Assembly: GCA_903821335.1 (NCBI GenBank)
Contig: CAIJKV010000339.1
Location: 33,937-97,936 of the forward strand
DNA: 64,000 nucleotides
Direction: 5' to 3'
From: an uncultured beta proteobacterium
Lineage (GTDB): Bacteria > Pseudomonadota > Gammaproteobacteria > Burkholderiales > Burkholderiaceae_B
Part shown: piece by piece, positions 44,335-53,893 of the stretch
Layout of the letters: every line of letters starts with the position of its first letter
Position numbering within the stretch: the first letter of the stretch is position 1
Notes under the pieces: model-generated
What the model was told of the DNA's origin: nothing
Databases searched by the model: none
What the model saw: only the letters and a program-made list of their open reading frames with translations
Program-made: the position numbers and the translations under genes

Positions 44335-44433
44335 CTGAACAGCAGCACGAATGAAACATCAGCGCGAACGAAACATCAGCGCGAACGAAACATCAGCACG
44401 AACGATCAGTCAGCGCGAACGATCAGTCAGCAC
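44332..44433 (+). repeat. six 17-bp tandem repeats between ldcA and livF
   Basis: Six contiguous 17-base units: one diverged (TAACTGAACAGCAGCAC), three of the GAACGAAACATCAGCGC type and two of the GAACGATCAGTCAGCGC type. The array begins at the ldcA stop and fills the convergent gap. A perfect 11-base inverted repeat brackets it: AGCAGCACGAA (44341-44351) and TTCGTGCTGCT (44439-44449), the latter touching the livF stop. There are no spacers, so it is not a CRISPR. Confidence 0.9.
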
Positions 44434-44447
44434 TAACGTTCGTGCTG
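44428..44447. terminator. hairpin between convergent ldcA and livF
   Basis: CAGCAC pairs with GTGCTG across TAACGTTC, and the stem can be extended through the longer AGCAGCACGAA/TTCGTGCTGCT pairing. No T-run follows on either strand, so a termination role is only possible. Confidence 0.35.
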
Positions 44448-44448
44448 C

Positions 44449-45171
44449 TTAGTGACTGCCGCCCAGATACGCCGCCTTGACGGCGGGATCATTCTTGAGC
44501 TTTTCAGCGGGCCCGTGTGCGGTGATCCGGCCATTTTCCAGCACATAACCGTAGTCGGCCACGTTCAGGGCGGCGGCTGCAAACTGCTCGACCAGCAGCA
44601 TGGTCACCCCTTCGGACTTCAGGCGAGAGATAATCTTGAACACCTCTTCGACCAGTATGGGTGCCAGGCCCATCGAAGGTTCGTCGAGCAAGATGATTTC
44701 AGGATTCAACATGATGGCACGCGCCATGGCGAGCATCTGTTGCTCTCCACCTGACAACGTGCCGGCCAGTTGGTTGCGACGCTCCTTGAGTCGTGGGAAC
44801 AGTTCCATCGCGCGTTCAAGGTCGCCGCTGACGTCGCCGCGTGCCCGATGGTGCGTGAGGCGCGGGAAAGCACCCAGCAACAAGTTGTCGGTGACGGACA
44901 TGGTCGAGAACACCTTGCGGCCTTCCGGAGAGTGCGCCAGCCCCAGACGGGCAATGGCGTAAGAGTCCTGGCCATCAATGCGTTTGCCAGCCAGTGTCGT
45001 TTCGCCGGCAGTCGGCTTGATCATGCCCGTGACCGCGCGCATGGTGGTGGTTTTCCCCGCGCCATTCGAGCCGATCAACGTCACGACCTGACTTTTGGGA
45101 ACGTCAATACTGATCCCGTGAAGAACCTTGACTTTGCCGTACCCAGCTTCGAGATTTTTGATTGATAACAT
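44449..45171 (-). CDS. livF: branched-chain amino acid ABC transporter ATPase LivF
   Basis: A 240-residue ATPase. Walker A GSNGAGKTT, signature LSGGEQQMLAMARA, and Walker B EIILLDEPSMGLAPI are intact. LivF pairs with the LivG domain, here fused to LivM. It is the last gene of livK-livH-livMG-livF on the minus strand and begins 27 bases after livMG ends. Confidence 0.94.
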   Translation of the reverse strand: MLSIKNLEAGYGKVKVLHGISIDVPKSQVVTLIGSNGAGKTTTMRAVTGMIKPTAGETTLAGKRIDGQDSYAIARLGLAHSPEGRKVFSTMSVTDNLLLGAFPRLTHHRARGDVSGDLERAMELFPRLKERRNQLAGTLSGGEQQMLAMARAIMLNPEIILLDEPSMGLAPILVEEVFKIISRLKSEGVTMLLVEQFAAAALNVADYGYVLENGRITAHGPAEKLKNDPAVKAAYLGGSH

Positions 45172-45198
45172 GTTATTTCCTGATCTCGGCGCGCCGCA

Positions 45199-47142
45199 TC
45201 AAGCGGGCTGTCCGCCTAGGTAAGCTTCGATGACTTTTTCGTCAGCCTGGACTTGCGCGGGCTTGCCTTCGGCAATTTTCTGGCCAAAATCCAGTACCGA
45301 GACCGTGTCGCAGGCTGCCATCACGACATCCATGTGGTGTTCGATCAGGATGATGGTGATGCCATGCTCACGGATTTTCTGGATGATGACCAGCAGATCC
45401 TTGATGTCCGGGGCAGTCAGGCCGGCAGCGGGCTCATCAAGCAACAACAGGTTTGGATCAAGCGCCAGGGCGCGGGCAATTTCAAGCATGCGCTGTTTGC
45501 CATAGGGCAGGTTGCGTGCCTCTTCGTTGGCCAGTTTGTCCAGACCGACGAACCGCAGCAAACCGAGTGCGCGTTCACGTGCGCGCGCTTCCTCTTGTGT
45601 GTACTTGTGCAGGTGCAGCGACACATCCAGGAGATTGGACGCAAAGGCGTGATGCAGACCCACCAGAATGTTTTCCAGCGCAGTCATTTCACCAAACAAC
45701 TGGACGTTCTGGAACGTACGCGCAATGCCCGACAACGCGATCTCGGACGAGGTCTTGCCCACCACGCTTTTGTTGGCATAGACCACGTCGCCGGCGGTTG
45801 GCACGTAGATGCCGGTCAGCACGTTCATCATGGTGCTCTTGCCTGAACCGTTCGGACCAATCAGGCCATGGATCGTGCCACGTTCAATGACCAGATCGAC
45901 TTTGTTCAGTGCCTTCAAGCCACCGAATTGCATCAGGACCGACTTGACGTTGAGCAGCGTGCCTTCCTTTTGCTCGCGGTTGGCCAGGCTGATGACGTCT
46001 TCTCTGGTGGGTTTGATCTCAAGAAGCTCGGCGGCGGCCTGTGCTGCGGCTGCCGACTTGCCTGTCAGCGAGGCGTAGTAGTTGCGGACAAAGCCGACAA
46101 TGCCGTCCTGCAGGTAATAGACCACCAGCAGAATCATGAAGCCAAAAATCGTCAGGCGCCAGTCGGTAATGTTTTCGAGCCAGAAAGAAAATGCCGCCAG
46201 ACCGATGATCCCGGCCAGTGGCACGGACACCTTTTGCCAGGTCGTCAGTTTCTTGACCAGGGAGATGACCGACAGAATGATGAACACCACGGCCAGAATG
46301 ACCGCCACGGTGCGAAAGAGCTCAATGTCGTCGAGCAACTTGGGCAACATCACGATGATGGTTGAACCGAGGATTGCGCCAATGCGCGACTTGCGTCCGC
46401 CCATGATGATGGCCAGCAAGAACAGGATGCTGAGTTCGATCACATAGGTGTTAGGCGAAATATATTGCTCTGAGTAGGAATACATGCACCCCGCCAGACC
46501 GGCAAAACCGGCACTGATGACAAAGGCATAGACCTTGTAGCGGTAGACCGATACGCCCATGCAGTCGCAGGCGACGGGACTGTCGCGCAGTGCTTCGAAC
46601 GCGCGCCCAAGGTGTGACTTGAGAATGCGGTGGACCACCAGCAGGCTCAGCAGCATCAACACGCACACAATCCAGTAGTACTCATTCTCGTTGGTGACAT
46701 GACCAAAAAAGGAAGGCTTCGGTATTTTGATCCCGACCGGCCCTTCGGTCAGGAAGCTCATTTCGTTGATCAGGATCTGGATGATGGTGCCAAAGGCCAG
46801 CGTGACCATGGCCAGGTAAGGACCAATCACTTTGAGTGCCGGTAAGGCAAGTAAGCCGCCAAAGAGGGCGGTGACCGCGATGGAGGCGGGCACCGTTACC
46901 CAGAAGGGCATGCCGAGCTTCATGAACAGCACACCGGCCACATACGAGCCGATACCGAACAGACCCGCATGACCCAGGGAGACTTGCCCGGTATAGCCCA
47001 CGACAATATCCAGGCCGAACAGCAGCACGGCATAGATGAGGATCGTTTCAACAAGGTGGATGTAATAGGGGTTTTCAACGACGAGTGGGAATCCGAACAG
47101 CGCGATAATCGCGGCGATCAGCAGAATGGTTTTAGTTTTCAT
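45199..47142 (-). CDS. fused branched-chain amino acid permease LivM and ATPase LivG
   Basis: A 647-residue fusion. The permease half (about 1-365) has the LivM hallmarks VVGYTGQVSLGHAGLFGIGSYVAG and the EAA-like loop HLGRAFEALRDSPVACDCMGV. After a linker (SAAAAQAAAELLEIKPTRED) the LivG ATPase begins near residue 390: Walker A GPNGSGKST, Q-loop FQNVQLF, signature LPYGKQRMLEIARAL and Walker B LLLLDEPAAGL. Usually these are separate genes. ATG 47142 lies 4 bases past the livH stop; the ORF-track start 47175 is inside livH. The gene symbol is left blank because it spans livM and livG. Confidence 0.93.
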   Translation of the reverse strand: MKTKTILLIAAIIALFGFPLVVENPYYIHLVETILIYAVLLFGLDIVVGYTGQVSLGHAGLFGIGSYVAGVLFMKLGMPFWVTVPASIAVTALFGGLLALPALKVIGPYLAMVTLAFGTIIQILINEMSFLTEGPVGIKIPKPSFFGHVTNENEYYWIVCVLMLLSLLVVHRILKSHLGRAFEALRDSPVACDCMGVSVYRYKVYAFVISAGFAGLAGCMYSYSEQYISPNTYVIELSILFLLAIIMGGRKSRIGAILGSTIIVMLPKLLDDIELFRTVAVILAVVFIILSVISLVKKLTTWQKVSVPLAGIIGLAAFSFWLENITDWRLTIFGFMILLVVYYLQDGIVGFVRNYYASLTGKSAAAAQAAAELLEIKPTREDVISLANREQKEGTLLNVKSVLMQFGGLKALNKVDLVIERGTIHGLIGPNGSGKSTMMNVLTGIYVPTAGDVVYANKSVVGKTSSEIALSGIARTFQNVQLFGEMTALENILVGLHHAFASNLLDVSLHLHKYTQEEARARERALGLLRFVGLDKLANEEARNLPYGKQRMLEIARALALDPNLLLLDEPAAGLTAPDIKDLLVIIQKIREHGITIILIEHHMDVVMAACDTVSVLDFGQKIAEGKPAQVQADEKVIEAYLGGQPA

Positions 47143-47146
47143 GGGA

Positions 47147-48025
47147 TCAGACCTTCTTGATCGCTGTTTTGCCAAAGAGTCCGGCCGGCTTCATCGCCAG
47201 GACCAATAGCAAGAGAATCAGGCCAGGTACATCTTTGTAGCCAGTGGAAAGGTAGAAACCCGTCGTGGTTTCGGCAATACCCAGAATCAGGCCGCCCACG
47301 ATGATGCCCATGCCGCTCGACAGGCCGCCGATAATGGCCACGGCAAAGGCCTTGAGGCCAAGGGCCGAACCCATCGTGGCGCCAGTCAGCGTGAGTGGGG
47401 CAATCAGTACACCAGCAAACGCTGCCGTCAGCGACGAAAGTGCGTAGGAAAACGTGATCACCAGGCTGGTGTTGATACCCATCAGGCCCGCTGCGTCGCG
47501 ATCATTGGACGTGGCAACCACGGCTTTGCCGTAGATGCTCTTGCGGTTAAACAGTTCAACCAGCAACATCATCGCCAGCGCACCGGCCACCACAACGAGT
47601 TCCATGGGCAGCACATTGGCGCCCAGTAGTTTGATCGGGTCGTCGTCAATGGGGGATGGGAACTTCATGTCGTCGCGACCCCAGAGGTTTTCGGCGACGT
47701 TCTTGAAAATAATACCCAGCGCGATGGTGGACATGATCCAGCCAAATTCAGACTTGATCTTGATTGCCGGGCGCACGCCGATGAGTTCGACCAGGCCGCC
47801 TTGCAAGGCGCCAAACAGGCAGACGACCGGGATCATGAGCCAGTAGTTCAGACCGAAGGCGTCAACCAGCATCAGACCGACCATCGCACCGAGCATCAAG
47901 GCTTCGCCCTGACCAAAGTTCAGGGTGCCTGAGGTGGCAAAAGTCAGTTGGTAACCAAACGCGATCACCGCGTAAATCATCCCAAGCGAGATGCCACTAA
48001 AAACCAGTTGGAGCAGGATTTCCAT
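47147..48025 (-). CDS. livH: branched-chain amino acid permease LivH
   Basis: A 292-residue permease with about eight membrane segments (FSGISLGMIYAVIAFGYQLTFATSGTLNFGQGEALMLGA at the start). EAA-like loop: SNDRDAAGLMGINTSLVITFSY. It forms the channel with the LivM half of the fusion. A hairpin terminator between livK and livH probably lowers its expression relative to the receptor. Confidence 0.95.
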   Translation of the reverse strand: MEILLQLVFSGISLGMIYAVIAFGYQLTFATSGTLNFGQGEALMLGAMVGLMLVDAFGLNYWLMIPVVCLFGALQGGLVELIGVRPAIKIKSEFGWIMSTIALGIIFKNVAENLWGRDDMKFPSPIDDDPIKLLGANVLPMELVVVAGALAMMLLVELFNRKSIYGKAVVATSNDRDAAGLMGINTSLVITFSYALSSLTAAFAGVLIAPLTLTGATMGSALGLKAFAVAIIGGLSSGMGIIVGGLILGIAETTTGFYLSTGYKDVPGLILLLLVLAMKPAGLFGKTAIKKV

Positions 48026-48091
48026 AGGAAGGTCCCTAGGATAATTAAATTGTTACAGTGATTTCAGACAGCTGCTATCTGGCTGGCCATT

Positions 48092-48124
48092 AAAAAACGC
48101 CGCACTATTTCGCGCGGCGTTTTT
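48092..48124 (-). terminator. hairpin attenuating terminator between livK and livH
   Basis: ACGCCGC and GCGGCGT form a perfect 7-bp stem with a 10-base loop, flanked by an A-run and a T-run, so it functions on either strand. Placed after the receptor gene and before the permease genes, it fits the common way of making more receptor than channel. Confidence 0.85.
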
Positions 48125-48160
48125 GGTGAACCAGATACAGTCAATCTTCTCTTACATTGC

Positions 48161-49369
48161 TTACTGAGCCTTCTTGACACGCACTTGTGAAGCCGCTTTT
48201 GCATCGTCAGGATTGGCGTAGCCGACTTTGGCAGCCTTGACTTCGCCCATCACGGGGATGTTTGAAGTGATTGCCTCATGGTCGGTCTTGGTGAAGGGCT
48301 TGTCATAGACCGTGACGACTCCGTCAACCTTGGCATCCAGGTTTTCGAGTGCTTCGCGCACCTTGGGGCCGTCGGTCGTGCCAGCCTGCTTCATGGCAGC
48401 AGCAAGCAGGTAGATCGAGTCGTAACCTTGCGCAGCAGACACGGGCGAGTCGATACGACCGTTCTTGGGCTTGAACTGAGCCAGGTAGGCTTCGATGAAC
48501 GCCTTGCGCTTTGGCGTTGCAGGGTCTTGAATAAAGGTTTGTGGCATGGTGGCGCCATCACCGTTCTTGCCAGCCGTGTCAATGAAGTTAGCCATTGACA
48601 ACGTCCAGCTGCCGATCATGGGCTTTTTCCAGCCCAGTTTGGCCATACCGTTGGCAACCTGTGCGAGTTCAGGGCCGATGGCGTAGGTCAGGATCACGTC
48701 TGCGCCGGCTTCCTTGGCCTTGAGCAGTTGCGGCGTCATGTCCACATCCTTGATGTTGAACTTTTCATCGGCAACCGGTGTGATGCCTTTGGCTGCCAGT
48801 GCAGCGGTCAGGTCCTTGCGACCCAGGTCGCCATAGGCGGTTGAGTCGGCCAGAATGGCAACTTTCTTGAAGCCACGACGGGTCACGGCCTCTTCAACGA
48901 TCATGGGTGCCTGGATATTGTCGGCAGCGGCAGTCCGGAAAACGTAGTTTTCAGGTTCTTTCTCAAACTGGTGCGTGATCAGCGAGCCGGTGGCGACGTT
49001 GTTCATGACAGGAATCTTGGCTTCCTGGAAGAAACGCTGCGAAGCCAGTGCCACGCCGGTGTTGATGTAGCCGACTGCAGCGACCACCTTGGTCTTGTTG
49101 ATAAATTCCTGGGCGATTTGCACGCCGCGTTCATTTTTTGCTTCGTCATCACGTTCGACTAACTCGATTTTCTTACCGAGCACGCCACCGGAGGCATTGA
49201 TTTCCTTGGTGGCCAGACGCACGCCGTCGCGCATGCTGACGCCCATTGAGGACGAGCCACCTGTGAAGGGGCCAATCACGCCAATTTTGATCGTGTCCTG
49301 CGCATACGTAGCACCCGATGCCAGTGTGCAGGCCGCCACGACGGCTAAAAGTTTGTGGGTCATTGTCAT
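48161..49369 (-). CDS. livK: branched-chain amino acid periplasmic binding protein
   Basis: A 402-residue exported type I periplasmic-binding protein. The signal peptide MTMTHKLLAVVAACTLASGATYAQ precedes DTIKIGVIGPFTGGSSSMG. Ligand-lobe signatures GVQIAQEFINKTKVVAAVGYINTGVAL and AQGYDSIYLLAAAMKQAG fit the Leu/Ile/Val-binding group; exact ligand is uncertain. AGGAG is seven bases ahead of ATG 49369. It is the first gene of the operon. Confidence 0.93.
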   Translation of the reverse strand: MTMTHKLLAVVAACTLASGATYAQDTIKIGVIGPFTGGSSSMGVSMRDGVRLATKEINASGGVLGKKIELVERDDEAKNERGVQIAQEFINKTKVVAAVGYINTGVALASQRFFQEAKIPVMNNVATGSLITHQFEKEPENYVFRTAAADNIQAPMIVEEAVTRRGFKKVAILADSTAYGDLGRKDLTAALAAKGITPVADEKFNIKDVDMTPQLLKAKEAGADVILTYAIGPELAQVANGMAKLGWKKPMIGSWTLSMANFIDTAGKNGDGATMPQTFIQDPATPKRKAFIEAYLAQFKPKNGRIDSPVSAAQGYDSIYLLAAAMKQAGTTDGPKVREALENLDAKVDGVVTVYDKPFTKTDHEAITSNIPVMGEVKAAKVGYANPDDAKAASQVRVKKAQ

Positions 49370-49482
49370 GTTTGCTCCTGAGCCAACCTGTGTCAGTTGT
49401 GAGCCGCCATTCTAACGATATCGGCGCTGATTTCCCCGAGGGTTTACTCTATGTTTTGTCATCTAAATCAATGCACGTTAGC

Positions 49483-49544
49483 GATTTTTGTCAAAAGTTG
49501 AAGTCATGTGCCACCACAGGACATCGAATCTCCGGACAAAAATC
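49483..49544. promoter_or_regulatory. inverted repeat in the livK upstream region
   Basis: GATTTTTGTC (49483-49492) and GACAAAAATC (49535-49544) are perfect 10-base arms 42 bases apart. The first arm overlaps a perfect TTGACA on the minus strand (49494-49489) that could be the livK -35 element, though no good -10 follows. The region separates the symporter 3' end from livK. It could be a two-site operator. Confidence 0.4.
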
Positions 49545-49597
49545 ATGATCAACGGATAACCTGAAATAAAACAGGCCATCCGGTTGAAACACTGTTG

Positions 49598-50938
49598 TTA
49601 CAGGTCCGGATTCAGGCGGCGAGCCGCTCGAAAGGACTGCGTTTCGCTGATGACCACGCCCGACAGGAGCAGGATTCCGATCAGGTTGGGCAGCGCCATC
49701 ATGCCGTTGAACACATCAGACACGGCCCAGACGAGGTCCAGTGACGCAATCGTGCCCAGCATGACGAAGGCGATGTAAATGGTTCGGTACGGCGTGATGC
49801 TGCGTTTGCCGAACAGGTACTGGGCGCATTTCTCGCCGTAGTAGCTCCAGCCCAGGATCGTCGAGTAGGAAAAAAAGATCAGGCCGATGGTGACGATCCA
49901 GCCGCCCGGACCTGGCAGCAGTGCGTCGAAGGTCTGGGTCGTCAGGGCGGCCCCGGTGGTGCCATCTGTGTAGGACCCACCCATCACCAGTACCACGCCG
50001 GTAATGGTGCAGACGATGATCGTGTCGAGGAAGGTGCCTGTCATGGACACCAGCGCCTGTTTTGCCGGCACGCTGGTTTTCGCCGCCGCGGCGGCGATGG
50101 GTGCAGAGCCCAGTCCGGCTTCGTTGGAAAATACGCCGCGCGCCACGCCGAACCGGATCACCGTGCCGACTGCGCCACCGGCAACGGCCTGACCGGTGAA
50201 TGCATCGGTGAAGATCAGCGACAACGCGGGCAAGAGCAGATCCAGGTGGCTGAGGATGATGCCCAGTCCGCCGAGCACATAGAAGACGGCCATGATGGGT
50301 ACGATCACCGAGGCGGCACGGGCGATGCTTTTGATACCGCCAAGAACGACCAGGGCCGTGCCCGCAGTCAGCACCACGCCAGTGAGCCAGCCGGGCACGC
50401 CAAAACTCGTCGTCATCGAGTGCGCCACCGAATTGGATTGCACCGAGCAACCCGTGCCGAGCGCGGCGATCATGCCAAAAAAGGCGAAGGCGCAGGCCAG
50501 CCACTTCATGTTGAGGCCGCGTTCGATGTAGTACATCGGTCCGCCGGACATTTTGCCGTCTTCATCCGTGACACGATATTTGACGGCGAGCAGGCCTTCT
50601 GCATATTTAGTCATCATGCCGACGAAGGCCGTGATCCACATCCAGAAGATGGCGCCCGGGCCACCCAGCACGACCGCCGTGGCCACACCGGCGATATTGC
50701 CCGTGCCGATCGTGCCTGCCAGCGCGGTCATCAGGGCCTGGAACTGTGAGATGTCGCCAGGCGAGCTGTTGTCCTGTTTTCGGGAAAAGGCCAGCTTAAA
50801 CGCATAGGGCAGCAGGGAAAACTGCAGGAAGCCAAGGCGTACGGAGAGGTACACCCCCGTGCCGGCCAGTAGTGCAAGCATCACGGGCCCCCAGACATAA
50901 CCGCCCAGCGTATTGAATAAATGTGTCACTGTTTCCAA
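49598..50938 (-). CDS. alanine/glycine:cation symporter (AGCS family)
   Basis: A 446-residue sodium- or proton-coupled amino-acid symporter with about 11 membrane segments. Family signatures include ALMTALAGTIGTGNIAGVATAVVLGGPGAIFWMW and RFGVARGVFSNEAGLGSAPIAAAAA. I place the start at TTG 50938 (ETVTHLFNTLGGYVWGP), because GGAGG stands nine bases ahead and family starts read METLTHLFN-like; ATG 50962 would put that GGAGG inside the gene. It is divergent from the ABC-F gene. Confidence 0.92.
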   Translation of the reverse strand: METVTHLFNTLGGYVWGPVMLALLAGTGVYLSVRLGFLQFSLLPYAFKLAFSRKQDNSSPGDISQFQALMTALAGTIGTGNIAGVATAVVLGGPGAIFWMWITAFVGMMTKYAEGLLAVKYRVTDEDGKMSGGPMYYIERGLNMKWLACAFAFFGMIAALGTGCSVQSNSVAHSMTTSFGVPGWLTGVVLTAGTALVVLGGIKSIARAASVIVPIMAVFYVLGGLGIILSHLDLLLPALSLIFTDAFTGQAVAGGAVGTVIRFGVARGVFSNEAGLGSAPIAAAAAKTSVPAKQALVSMTGTFLDTIIVCTITGVVLVMGGSYTDGTTGAALTTQTFDALLPGPGGWIVTIGLIFFSYSTILGWSYYGEKCAQYLFGKRSITPYRTIYIAFVMLGTIASLDLVWAVSDVFNGMMALPNLIGILLLSGVVISETQSFRAARRLNPDL

Positions 50939-51026
50939 GATAATGTTCCTCCAAAAAATCATGGCGCCGTGAGATGTCCGGCGCCTGAAGAACATGATAG
51001 GGAGAGGGCATCGAAAAATATCGAAA

Positions 51027-51056
51027 TTGACCAGTTGTTACACTAAAAGCTTATCT
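51027..51056 (+). promoter_or_regulatory. candidate promoter of the ABC-F gene
   Basis: TTGACC, 18 bases, TTATCT in an AT-rich stretch 40 bases before GTG 51096. Spacing and -35 are good, -10 is moderate. Confidence 0.4.
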
Positions 51057-51095
51057 ATCTAGATGTAACCCCAGTATTTACACAATCGGCATACC

Positions 51096-52700
51096 GTGAT
51101 AACCGCATCAAACCTCACAATTCAGTTCGGACCCAAGCCTCTTTTTGAAAACGTCAACGTTAAATTCGGTGAAGGAAATCGCTACGGCCTGATCGGTGCC
51201 AATGGCTCGGGCAAGTCGACTCTGATGAAGATCATTGGTGGCGATCTTGACTCCACGGCGGGTAATGTTTTCCTCGAGCCGGGTCTGCGCATGGGTAAAT
51301 TGCGCCAGGATCAATTCGCGTTCGAGGACCTGCGGGTCCTTGATGTCGTGCTGATGGGCCACGAGGAAATGTGGGACGCCATGTCCACCCGCGACGCGAT
51401 CTACGCCAACCCGCAAGCCACGGATGAGGACTACATGGCGGCGGCCGACCTTGAGGCCAAGTTCGCCGAGTACGACGGCTACACCGCAGAGGCGCGCGCT
51501 GGCGAACTGTTGCTCGGGTTGGAATTTCCGGTCGAGCAGCACCAGTTGCCCATGCGTGAAATCGCCCCGGGCTGGAAGCTGCGCGTCTTGCTGGCACAGG
51601 CACTGTTTTCGAACCCGGACGTCCTGTTGCTTGACGAGCCCACCAACAACCTCGATATCAATACGATCCGTTGGCTGGAAACCGTGCTCAACGGTTATCA
51701 AAGCACCATGATCATCATCAGCCATGACCGGCACTTCCTCAACCAGGTCTGCACCCACATGGCTGACCTCGACTTTCGTGAGTTGCGCGTATACCCCGGC
51801 AATTACGATGACTACATGCTGGCGTCCACGCAGGCGCGCGAGCGCGTGTCGAATGCCAACAACAAGGCAAAAGAGCGTGTCACGGAGTTACAGGACTTTG
51901 TGCGACGCTTTTCGGCCAACAAATCGAAGGCGCGCCAAGCGACTTCGCGTCTTAAACAGATTGATCGCCTCAAGGCCAGCCAGGTCGAGGTCAAGCCGTC
52001 GTCGCGTCAGAACCCGTTTATCCGCTTTGAGCAGAACAAGGTCATGCACCGCCAGGCCGTCACGATCGAGCATATTCAGAAGGCCTTTGACGGACCGGTC
52101 ATCCGCCCATACTCCGCGATGGTCGAGGGGGGTGAAAAAATTGCCATCATCGGTGCCAACGGTGGCGGAAAGACGACACTGCTACGCATGCTGGCGGGTG
52201 ACCTGGCGCCCGATCGCGGCACCGTCAAGTGGTCCGAAAACGCCGACGCCGGCTATATGGCACAAGACGTGTCGGACCAGTTCACCCAGACTGACATCAA
52301 TCTGTTTGACTGGATGATTTCGTACCGGCAACAGGGCGACGATGACCAGTCGATCCGTTCCGTGCTCGGGCGTCTGCTTTTTTCCGCTGATGATTTGCCC
52401 AAGGCGCCTCCGGTTCTGTCGGGCGGTGAGAAAAACCGCATGACGTTTGGTCGCCTCATGCTGGGTCGGCACAACGTGATGTTGATGGATGAGCCGACCA
52501 ATCACCTGGACATGGAGTCGATTGAATCGCTGCAGCTGGCCCTCGAAAAATACGCCGGCACGCTGATCTTCGTCTCGCACGACCGTGAGTTCGTCTCGAC
52601 GCTGGCGACGCGCATCTGGGAAATCCAGGCGGGCGGCGAGGTCAATGACTATCGCGGAACGTATGAAGAGTACTTGTCATCGCGCGGGATCGACGCCTGA
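51096..52700 (+). CDS. ybiT: ABC-F family ATPase, YbiT-like translation factor
   Basis: A 534-residue cytosolic protein with two ABC domains and no membrane part. Walker A motifs GANGSGKST and GANGGGKTT, Walker [12 protein letters not shown] and [10 protein letters not shown]. The first signature is degenerate ([17 protein letters not shown]) as in YbiT; the second is [14 protein letters not shown]. The linker ([34 protein letters not shown]) inserts near the ribosomal tRNA sites. GTG start. ABC-F proteins relieve stalled or antibiotic-bound ribosomes; which applies here is not known. Confidence 0.92.
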   Translation: MITASNLTIQFGPKPLFENVNVKFGEGNRYGLIGANGSGKSTLMKIIGGDLDSTAGNVFLEPGLRMGKLRQDQFAFEDLRVLDVVLMGHEEMWDAMSTRDAIYANPQATDEDYMAAADLEAKFAEYDGYTAEARAGELLLGLEFPVEQHQLPMREIAPGWKLRVLLAQALFSNPDVLLLDEPTNNLDINTIRWLETVLNGYQSTMIIISHDRHFLNQVCTHMADLDFRELRVYPGNYDDYMLASTQARERVSNANNKAKERVTELQDFVRRFSANKSKARQATSRLKQIDRLKASQVEVKPSSRQNPFIRFEQNKVMHRQAVTIEHIQKAFDGPVIRPYSAMVEGGEKIAIIGANGGGKTTLLRMLAGDLAPDRGTVKWSENADAGYMAQDVSDQFTQTDINLFDWMISYRQQGDDDQSIRSVLGRLLFSADDLPKAPPVLSGGEKNRMTFGRLMLGRHNVMLMDEPTNHLDMESIESLQLALEKYAGTLIFVSHDREFVSTLATRIWEIQAGGEVNDYRGTYEEYLSSRGIDA

Positions 52701-52729
52701 AGCCGGACATGCCCGGGTAGAATCGCGCA

Positions 52730-53758
52730 ATGATCATCCTTGGTTTTGAAAGCTCGTGCGACGAAACGGGTGTCGCGGCGGTCTGCACCGAACGCGGCCT
52801 GCTCGCGCATAGCCTGCACACGCAAGTTGCCATGCACGCGGCCTACGGCGGTGTCGTGCCTGAACTCGCGTCGCGCGACCACGTGCGCCGGGTCATTCCG
52901 CTGACCAGGCAGGTACTTGCCCAGGCCGGACTCACGCTGAACGATATCGGGGCCATTGCCTATACAGCGGGTCCCGGTCTGGCGGGGGCGCTGCTGGTCG
53001 GGGCGAGTGTCGCCCAGTCGATGGCGTGGTCGCTTGAGCTGCCAGCCATTCCGATTCACCACCTCGAAGGTCACCTGCTGTCGCCGCGTCTGGCCACCCC
53101 ATGCCCGGAATTCCCCTTCGTGGCGCTGTTGGTGTCAGGCGGCCACACGCAGTTGATGCGTGTCGACGATGTCGGGCAGTACACGCTGCTGGGTGAGACG
53201 CTCGACGATGCGGCTGGTGAAGCGTTCGATAAGACTGCCAAGCTGTTGGGGCTGGGGTATCCCGGTGGCCCGGCCCTGGCAACACTTGCCCAACAGGGAG
53301 ACGCGCAGCGTATTGCGCTGCCGCGCCCCATGTTGCATAGTCATACGCTGGATTTCAGTTTCAGTGGTCTTAAGACCGCGGTGTTGACCCGTTTGCGTGA
53401 TGCCCTGGCACAACCGGTCGTGGCAGAAAACCTGCACGCTGACCTGGCGGCCGCGACGCAGGCGGCGATTGTGGATGTCCTGGTCGCCAAGTCCACCGCT
53501 GCGCTTGAGCAGACGGGACTCAAGCGGCTGGTGGTGGCCGGTGGCGTGGGCGCCAACCAGCGACTGCGTGAGAAACTGGCCGTGACGCTGCGCCGCCTGA
53601 ATGCCGAGGCGTTTTTTCCACCCTTGGAATTTTGTACCGATAATGGCGCCATGATCGCGTTCGCGGCCGCACAGCGCGTATCACGCGGGCTGGCCGACCT
53701 GACACCGAGTGGTCACGGGTTTAATGTGTTCCCGCGCTGGGACCTCGCGCAAGTGTGA
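52730..53758 (+). CDS. tsaD: tRNA threonylcarbamoyladenosine transferase TsaD
   Basis: A 342-residue metal-dependent ASKHA-fold protein. It makes the t6A37 modification of ANN-decoding tRNAs with TsaB, TsaC and TsaE. The metal-site HHLEGH is at about residues 110-115, and the N-terminus [14 protein letters not shown] and AGGVGAN are characteristic. It follows the ABC-F gene by 29 bases and converges on plsY. Confidence 0.97.
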   Translation: MIILGFESSCDETGVAAVCTERGLLAHSLHTQVAMHAAYGGVVPELASRDHVRRVIPLTRQVLAQAGLTLNDIGAIAYTAGPGLAGALLVGASVAQSMAWSLELPAIPIHHLEGHLLSPRLATPCPEFPFVALLVSGGHTQLMRVDDVGQYTLLGETLDDAAGEAFDKTAKLLGLGYPGGPALATLAQQGDAQRIALPRPMLHSHTLDFSFSGLKTAVLTRLRDALAQPVVAENLHADLAAATQAAIVDVLVAKSTAALEQTGLKRLVVAGGVGANQRLREKLAVTLRRLNAEAFFPPLEFCTDNGAMIAFAAAQRVSRGLADLTPSGHGFNVFPRWDLAQV

Positions 53759-53867
53759 CGGGCGGTCCTCTGGCACGGCGCCCTGAGTAGTCGCGCGCCA
53801 CGCCGCATGCTGAGTCGAGGCTCCGCATGGATAGAGGCTCCGCCCCCGCATGGATAGAGACGGATAC

Positions 53868-53893
53868 AGACCCGGCTCTAGCGGGTCTTTTTC
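53868..53893 (+). terminator. tsaD terminator overlapping the plsY 3' end
   Basis: AGACCCG and CGGGTCT form a perfect 7-bp stem with loop GCTCTAG, followed by TTTTTCTT. The right arm and T-run are the last codons of plsY (KKKTR, stop) read on the other strand. The 109 bases before it hold two direct copies of GCATGGATAGAG (53825-53836, 53848-53859). Confidence 0.75.

Noticed and set aside
44332-44433. Possible CRISPR array
   Set aside because: Units are contiguous 17-mers without unique spacers, and no cas gene is present.
53759-53867. Possible small gene or RNA between tsaD and plsY
   Set aside because: Only a 12-bp direct repeat and a terminator are visible; no start/stop pair with coding character.
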